Source: Lactarius indigo
Taxonomy: Eukaryota; Basidiomycota; Agaricomycetes; Russulales; Russulaceae
Direction of reading: 5' to 3'
Assembly (NCBI GenBank): GCA_025766275.1
Contig: JAFKAC010000005.1
Coordinates: 2,232,001 to 2,296,000 of the forward strand
DNA length: 64,000 nt
Part shown: positions 60,030-64,000 of the stretch, piece by piece
Layout of the letters: each line of letters starts with the position of its first letter
How positions within the stretch are numbered: position 1 is the stretch's first letter
Translations under genes and position numbers: made by a program
The notes under the pieces: model-generated
What the model saw: only the letters and a program-made list of their open reading frames with translations
What the model was told of the DNA's origin: nothing
The model's database searches: none

Positions 60030-60308
60030 CTTGTGCTTGATCACCTGGAGTCTATTGTCAGAGAAGGATTAGCGAGAGATAGAGAGGTGACGCAGTGACG
60101 ACTAACTTAGCAGGACCGTGACTGAGGCGACGGAGGGCCTGGGTGAACACTGCGAGCGCTTGAGCCGACATTCTGACAGCGACAGTCACCTTATCAACTA
60201 ATTGCCCGATCATTGCCCCAAATCTGTTTCTTTTCACGAGAGTAGCCTTATCAAAGTCCATTCTCCTGTTTATAAAGAAAAGCTACTTCTGGCTGTCGAC
60301 GTTTCTCG
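60030..60308 (+). repeat. Upstream part of tandem block unit B
   Basis: Matches the region from 57400 onward in unit A. It includes a TTTATAAAG box at about 60269-60277, roughly 35 nt before the ATG; unit A has catataaag at the matching place (57623). The repeat itself continues through 62028. Confidence 0.7.
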
Positions 60309-62028
60309 ATGGTTCTAATATTCGTCGAGTATCAATGGAAAACCTCTCTAGTATTCGATATCGCTCTCAGCGAAGCTGTTGGGTCCTTAAAAGCTCAGAT
60401 TCAAGAAATCACTGGAATACCTATCGGTATGAATGACAAGGGGGGGTGTGTTCAATTTCTTATTCTCCTTACATATAGCACGGCAGCGTCTTCAGCACAT
60501 TGACGGCGTCAGTATGTGCAAGCTGCTCCCTCAATACGACAGTCCAGAGCTCGAGGACGAGAAGACTTTGAAGTTCTACGGGATCTCCGAGGGAACAATA
60601 CTGCTTCTTTCTCAGCCTACATTCACAGTCTTCCTTAAAACGATCTTTGGGAAAATTTTGACGTGCGACGTGGCTCCAGATTCGGATGTCATGATGTTGA
60701 AACGGATTTACGAGGCGAAGGAAGGGTATCCACCTGGTACTTCTCGCATTCATGTCATTTCTCCAGCTGATAGCCATCCTCGTAGATCTACAATCTCTCG
60801 TTTTTGAGCTGAAGCAGCTGGAAGATGGGTCGTCCCTTTCGTCCTGTGGGATTCAGGAGGGATCCACCATTATGGTCAGGCTCAGATTTCGGGGGGGCGG
60901 CGGAACTCTGCAAGCCCTAGCGTATGCTATTGTTCACCATGATTGGAATGGAGACATGGCAAGTCGTTTTTCGCAGGGATATATCTTTGAGTGACCCAAA
61001 TCCCACCCAGTTTTCAGCTCAGGCTCAGGTCTCACCTGTCAAGGGACTAAAACTTATTCGTGGAAACGTAGTCACCATTTGCTCGATGGTGGATGAGAAC
61101 TGGTATGGGGGTCGTGAACCCGGTTTGGCAGATCATGTCCGAGTCTTCCCGTCTAGCTATGTAAAGATTGAAACGTATGTCAAACAAACATCGCGTCGTC
61201 AAGTACAGTTACTTACATGCAATCGTCAGGTATCTGTCTCCTCGTTTTCAGGCCGCAAAACCAGGGTACTTTTCTGGATTGGAGCTCGGCATGTCACCCA
61301 CCGAGAAGGCTGATTCTGAAAGCATTGTTACCAACATTCAGCCCGACGAGAGCGAACCGACACCTCCCCTACCTGCTTTCAATTACAATACTGCACCGTC
61401 ATACTTCAAGTGCGACATTGCCGACGAAGGATCTAGTTTCGTTTCTGTGACCTTCACTCCCGACCAACTGGTTATCCCGGGGGATGCAGTCCGCGTAAAC
61501 GTTAAGCTCCTCTGTCTCGCTCACGACCCACGCCTTCGCATTGTCTCGGTCAGCCTCAGAGTCGTCGTACAATACAACAAGGTTAGGAGTGTGGAGCCGC
61601 AGAAATTGACAATTGGCGAAGGTGTGGTGGTTGTGCACAGAACTGACACGGCGAATACTGGTATAGCAGCAAATATCAGGCTTGGGCCGGCCGGGGGGGA
61701 CACTAGTAGCACGAAAGTAATCACTACGCAGCGGACGGGAGAGGAAGCTATCGCCCGCGACATTCGAGGTGAGGTGGACCAAAATAATGCTGTCTGGTCA
61801 ATCAAGGACAACAGTGCACAGGGTATACGAGGTAATGTGGAGGATTTGTCATTCACATTGGAGAAGCAACCTGGGGAAATTTTGTGTATCTGTAGCGTCT
61901 CTGCGATGATGGAGGATGGGAGGATGATTACTCGGCACGTGAGGTCGGGGGCTCGTTCATGGATTCGAGGGATTGGACGGTGGCCATGGCTTTCGTTTTT
62001 GCAGCTGTTTAATTTTGTTTCTTCCTAG
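60309..62028 (+). CDS. Ubiquitin-like x2 + SH3-like + arrestin-like fusion protein, 498 aa
   Basis: Five exons (60309-60426, 60479-60736, 60786-60909, 60977-61174, 61230-62028) give one clean frame of 498 residues; intron 3 has a GC donor (gcaagc). Residues 1-86: divergent ubiquitin-like unit (LIFVEYQWKTSLVFDIALS, SLKAQIQEITGIPIARQRL, LEDEKTLKFYGISEGTILL) with a short insertion. Residues 87-165: second unit close to ubiquitin (VFLKTIFGKILTCDV, KEGYPPDLQSLVFELKQLED, LSSCGIQEGSTIMVRLRFR) ending in four glycines. Lysines match ubiquitin K6, K11, K27, K33 and K48; K63 is Glu. About 180-231: SH3-like (LIRGNVVTICSMVDENWYGG ... VRVFPSSYVKIE). 234-498: beta-rich region (FVSVTFTPDQLVIPGDAVRV, HDPRLRIVSVSLRVVVQ, LSFTLEKQPGEILCICSVS) that reads like an arrestin-type sandwich; this last call is tentative. 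Possible role: endocytic or signalling adaptor, perhaps cleaved after the glycines. I know no described protein with this order. Confidence 0.82.
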
Positions 62029-63420
62029 ATTTCCATTTGAATTTTGTGCGCTACTACATATAATACGGTATTTATAGTATTACTGTGGGAGATGGCACTT
62101 TACTCACGAATATATAGTAGCGCGGCTCTCCCTGTCATGGACTCACGGTTTTCCCTCGCTCCCATTCTCGATCACGACCACTGACTTATAGCCATCGTCG
62201 GCGCTGGTGCTCGTAGCGCCCATTACGCCCTCCTATCCTTGGTAAACCTTTCTCACATGCAAAATGTTGCCTATCCATTCAAGTTCCTTACTCACCCGAG
62301 TCGGTGCATCAGACCATCAGACTTCAAGCTCCAAGAACCATTACGTCTCACCTCGGTGCCATCAGAGAGCCAGAGGGCATTGAGGCATTGAGGATGGGAT
62401 ATAACACGTAGGATCCCCTCCAAATTATCACAACGTGTGTCGACTCTGCTCCGGAACCTCCAATCCAGTTTCCAAGAGTCCCTCCGCGTCTTTCGCGCGT
62501 GCTCTCCCGACAGCCAACCAGCACATGCCGAACCTCTATTCTCTCAAATCTAGGGTTGGCTGCATGACGTCGTCACCTCCACACCTGGAGGTTCGACTGG
62601 CTACTGGTACGTCGCAAAGCACAGCACCACCCAGGGTCTCTTAAGTAGCAACATCGGCGGCGTGATGGACAACGAGTTTCGCGAAGTCGGGAACAAGGGG
62701 CTAATAATTCCCGTGCTACTGGTCGTGCACCCGACGATGCGGTGCTTGACGACTCATGCTGTCTTTTGATTTTTTGCCTACTTCTAATGTGATGTCGTCG
62801 TGCCCCATTCCCTTTGGGCCACGATCTTTGCAGTCTCATGTTCCCACCGATTCCATTCTTTTGATGGAAACCGACATTTCCTTTGCTAGCCACAGTGCGA
62901 CAGTTGTATGTCCACCAGACTGAGGGCAAAGCTGCAACTGAACATGCTGTACGTGTTCGACGAGCACAAGCTGTGGCTGCTCATATACATGAACAGCGAC
63001 TGAATTGCGGGTCACCGACTGCTGCGAGTAAGTTACAAGAGGAGGATGGATCAGGTGATTGAGGGGTCTAAGCATGTCTCCGCATGTGACCCGCAAGGCG
63101 CAAGGCGCTCCTGCTCTAATTTACTACGAGAACCTTGGATATGTCCATCAATAGTTTCAAGGACGTCCAGGGAAGCGATTGCCCAAGTTTTTTTAGAAAA
63201 AAAAGAAGCAACTGCCCGCACCGACTCACAGTCGAGGAGGGAACGGCTCTGAACACAAACAATAAAAATTCTATCCTATTATGGGTCCCAATTTGGTTGT
63301 CATGGGCTCCACATTTTAGCCAAACTGTCTGCGGAACGGATCACTGTACGCTTACCTAGTCCCGTCTGACCCTCAGCTGATACGGTATTCGTAGCAACAA
63401 TCCCCTTCTCGACGCTTGAG
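62029..63420. other. No clear gene
   Basis: Between the fusion gene and the SLATT-type gene. A short plus-strand segment near 62590-62700 reads a little like part of an SH3 domain (GYWYVAKHSTTQGLLSSN) but has no start, partners or frame beyond it. Otherwise nothing supported. Confidence 0.4.
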
Positions 63421-64000
63421 TTAATACCCGCCACCGTCTAAGTTGCTTCCTGACTGGTTGCCCAACATGTTCTCCAGGCCAAGGCGGAATCCTTCTATCT
63501 TCTCGTCCCACTCGCGCGAGACTTCGTGACCATGGATCAACTGGAACGCCTCGATCTCACGCAGGAAATGATTAAGAGCCTTCACCCGAAGAAGTGACGC
63601 CCGGCGTTCGTCTGAACCACATGTCCGTGCCAAGTACGACGCCAGGAACGTCGACACAACGCAGAGGATGGAGATTACGATCAACATCTAGACGACGATG
63701 TCGGATATGGGTCACGCTGGAGAAAGGGAGGATGGATCCGCACATTTTGACCTCTTAATGTAGCACCCAAGGCCATCGCGCCAATAAGAACTTGGCTGGC
63801 AATGGCGGCATTGAGAGCCCAATCTGCGTCGCACGCACAAAAAAAGTCAGAAAAAAGAATTCACGGTGCGTAGTAAGACCCGTGTCGTCTCTCACCTGCT
63901 TGCGCGGCTTTATTCCGCTCTACGGTGGCAGCGGTAATCATCAGCTGCAATTGATCACCGACCGGCTTTTCGCGATACTGGTCGAGGGAGCACCAGTAGA
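63421..64000 (-). CDS. SLATT-type two-transmembrane protein, C-terminal part (runs off window)
   Basis: Three exon segments are visible: from the window edge to about 63898 (YREKPVGDQLQLMITAATVE), then WALNAAIASQVLIGAMALGA (about 63825-63754, first membrane helix) and MLIVISILCVVSTFLASYLA (second helix, from 63687) followed by ALNHFLREIEAFQLIHGHEV and a C-terminus LENMLGNQSGSN to the stop at 63421-63423. Two helices followed by a helical, charged tail with this spacing match the fungal SLATT domain (SMODS- and SLOG-associating two-TM effector). In bacteria SLATT proteins are predicted membrane-disrupting effectors of nucleotide-signal defence systems; the fungal versions are uncharacterised. 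The N-terminal part lies outside the window. Confidence 0.7.

Noticed and set aside
62582..62710. SH3-like fragment downstream of the Ubl-SH3 gene
   Set aside because: Only about 30 residues resemble the fold, there is no flanking exon or start, and it lies outside both tandem units.

Overview
The window looks like nuclear DNA of a filamentous basidiomycete (Agaricomycetes). Genes are cut into many short exons by 50-65 nt introns with fungal splice signals, TATA boxes usually lie 40-100 nt upstream of the start codon, and a U6 snRNA gene is present. The proteins are typical of wood- or litter-decay fungi: a sedolisin peptidase, a cytochrome P450, secreted carboxylesterases, F-box proteins and MFS transporters. 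No comparison could be run, so the species is not named. Exon structures below were read by hand from splice motifs plus reading-frame continuity.

Layout. 2.3-4.4 kb: sedolisin (-), frame-broken. 4.9 kb: MITE-like foldback. 5.5 kb: U6 snRNA (+). 7.6-9.6 kb: eleven-exon P450 (-). 12.5-14.5 kb: decayed F-box gene (+). 14.6-17.4 kb: MFS transporter (-). 18.4-19.3 kb: tiny cysteine-rich tail protein (+). 20.9-23.6 kb: RRM plus YTH domain RNA-binding protein, a likely m6A reader (-). 25.8-26.5 kb: CsbD-like stress protein (-). 29.7-43.2 kb: a carboxylesterase expansion made of a tandemly duplicated upstream block, a deletion remnant, one near-intact gene, and two further copies facing away from each other inside a large (about 3.4 kb per arm) inverted repeat. 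44.3-46.3 kb: F-box protein and O6-alkylguanine alkyltransferase (+). 47.5-48.9 kb: secreted, probably GPI-anchored protein of unknown function (-). 50.5-51.8 kb: conserved-looking unknown (-). 53.6-55.7 kb: JEN1-type carboxylate transporter (+). 57.4-62.0 kb: tandem pair encoding an unusual fusion, two ubiquitin-like domains + SH3-like domain + a C-terminal beta-rich, arrestin-like region; the first copy is decayed, the second is a clean 498-residue frame. 63.4-64.0 kb: C-terminal part of a SLATT-type two-transmembrane protein (-), cut by the window edge.

Two things stand out. First, the ubiquitin-like/SH3/arrestin-like fusion is an architecture I do not know, and its second ubiquitin-like unit ends in a glycine run like a processable ubiquitin precursor. 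Second, the esterase palindrome is a recent inverted duplication that produced divergent copies with a 216-bp spacer.

A caution affects much of the window. Several otherwise well-conserved genes (sedolisin, F-box, MFS, YTH, esterases, the 50.5-kb unknown) carry single-base insertions or deletions that break the frame, often in short homopolymers, while neighbours (P450, CsbD-like, alkyltransferase, JEN1, Ubl-SH3) read cleanly. This could be gene decay or uncorrected long-read sequencing error; the sequence alone does not settle it.
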